Made by a program: the position numbers and the translations under genes
NCBI GenBank assembly: GCA_030606215.1
Contig: JAUWGW010000004.1
Span: forward strand, 1 to 64,000
Length of the DNA stretch: 64,000 nucleotides
From: a bacterium
GTDB taxonomy: Bacteria; NPL-UPA2; JAUVJM01
Reading direction: 5' to 3'
Shown: positions 63,436 to 64,000 of the stretch, piece after piece
How the letters are laid out: the number at the start of each line of letters is the position of its first letter
How positions within the stretch are numbered: position 1 is the first letter of the stretch
The notes under the pieces: generated by a model
What the model saw: only the letters and a program-made list of their open reading frames with translations
What the model was told of the DNA's origin: nothing
The model's database searches: none

Positions 63436-64000
63436 CTATTCTTCCTTGAAAGTAACATGGACACGGACACTATCTCCTTTGAATAATTGTGGAAGCGGAG
63501 GGAAGGGGCTCGCTTTCTTTACCGCCTCCTGACAGGACAAATCAAAAATAGAGTTTCCCGAACTTTTCTCCACCGATATACCACTTGCCTGCCCGCTGCG
63601 TGAGATCTCAAACCCTATCCTTGCCCGCGCTTTACTCGCCGCAGGCGGCACCTCCCACACAGAAAAAATCCGGTTATGAACCTCATCAATAAACCATGCA
63701 GGAAAAACAGCAGGAGAATCAACACTGAGTTCTTCCAGAGTTTTCCTCCCACCCAGCTCCTCACTCCATCGTTCCAGTTTCCTCAATTCCTCTTCTTTCT
63801 TCTCCCGTTCCCTTTTCAGTTCTTCCTCCCTCTTTCTTCTCAACTCATCCAGTTTTTTTCTCTTCTTCAGAAATTCCTCAAGTCTCCTGCTGTCCTCCTT
63901 AACAGGCTTTTCTGTCTTGACCGTAGCGGCTTCTACAGGTCGTGATACAGCACCTGTCTTCTTCTTCACTTCAACAATCCTGACCCTGTGAACGGAAGCA
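63436..64000 (-). CDS. tolA: TolA/TonB-like protein, N-terminus beyond window
   Basis: The frame is open to the window edge (188 codons seen), so the membrane anchor is missing. Visible: a long Lys/Glu/Arg-rich coiled coil (about the first 90 residues seen), then a TonB/TolA C-terminal domain (VHNRIFSVWEVPPAASKARA, IGFEISRSGQASGISVEKSS, FDLSCQEAVKKASPFPPLP). It transmits inner-membrane energy to TolB-Pal. The position directly before tolB supports TolA over TonB. It ends 25 nt before the tolB start. Confidence 0.83.
   Translation of the reverse strand, partial: ASVHRVRIVEVKKKTGAVSRPVEAATVKTEKPVKEDSRRLEEFLKKRKKLDELRRKREEELKREREKKEEELRKLERWSEELGGRKTLEELSVDSPAVFPAWFIDEVHNRIFSVWEVPPAASKARARIGFEISRSGQASGISVEKSSGNSIFDLSCQEAVKKASPFPPLPQLFKGDSVRVHVTFKEE

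Overview
The window looks like chromosomal DNA from an uncultured diderm (Gram-negative) bacterium. Evidence for an outer membrane: LpxD and an LpxL-type acyltransferase for lipid A, a Tol-Pal block (tolA fragment, tolB, pal), and small beta-barrel proteins ending in Phe. A planctomycete-like zinc-ribbon membrane protein, two secreted proteins with a C-terminal CFI-box, and an SPFH/P-type ATPase/ABC cluster suggest a candidate phylum near the PVC side of the tree. That placement is inference.

Layout. 1-2025 (+): a RelE/ParE-type toxin-antitoxin pair and a GT-C membrane glycosyltransferase. 2024-9203 (-): a housekeeping block that reads, in transcription order, tRNA-Cys, tRNA-Leu, tRNA-Val, thrS, infC, rpmI, rplT, pheS, pheT, a small coiled-coil gene, zapA and a 6S RNA with its own promoter. 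9240-16251 (-): ligA, a metallophosphoesterase, an MscS channel, tRNA-Pro, a small membrane protein, pcm, a GT2, a lipid A acyltransferase and a lone receiver protein. 16507-21322 (+): a zinc-ribbon membrane protein, purD, a TsaC-phosphatase fusion, rpiB, dCMP deaminase and an AMMECR1 protein. 21285-37200 (-): the most interesting region, described next. 37491-44967 (+): a secreted anchored protein, an FGGY kinase with mtnA, thiL, tsaE, a TsaB-RimI fusion and alr. 44964-51847 (-): the rplY-pth-ychF-rpsF-ssb-rpsR-rplI-dnaB-PIN/TRAM-rsmI block. 52007-57789 (-): secreted and outer-membrane proteins (a matrixin protease with a partner, a BNR/FnIII protein) and a broken hicAB pair. 57940-64000 (-): glycosyltransferases and Tol-Pal.

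Candidate system. Ten closely packed minus-strand genes (37200 down to 24124) start at a near-consensus sigma70 promoter. They encode an ABC-2 permease, three SPFH proteins (one fused to about seven membrane helices), a P1B-like ATPase with an altered metal motif, an ABC ATPase, a second ABC-2 permease, a secreted helical-repeat protein, a histidine kinase and a sigma54-activating response regulator. Immediately after the regulator gene is a perfect-looking sigma54 promoter facing lpxD. Its leader could form two mutually exclusive hairpins and holds a 38-codon ORF that abuts lpxD. My inference is a membrane-microdomain/transport machine with its own two-component output to envelope genes (lpxD, perhaps the ppiD-like chaperone).

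The other notable theme is short palindromic repeats of at least four families. Several lie in frame inside essential genes (tsaB, ychF, alr). Others sit beside rplT, the lone receiver gene and rplY, where they create false N-terminal extensions of neighbouring ORFs.
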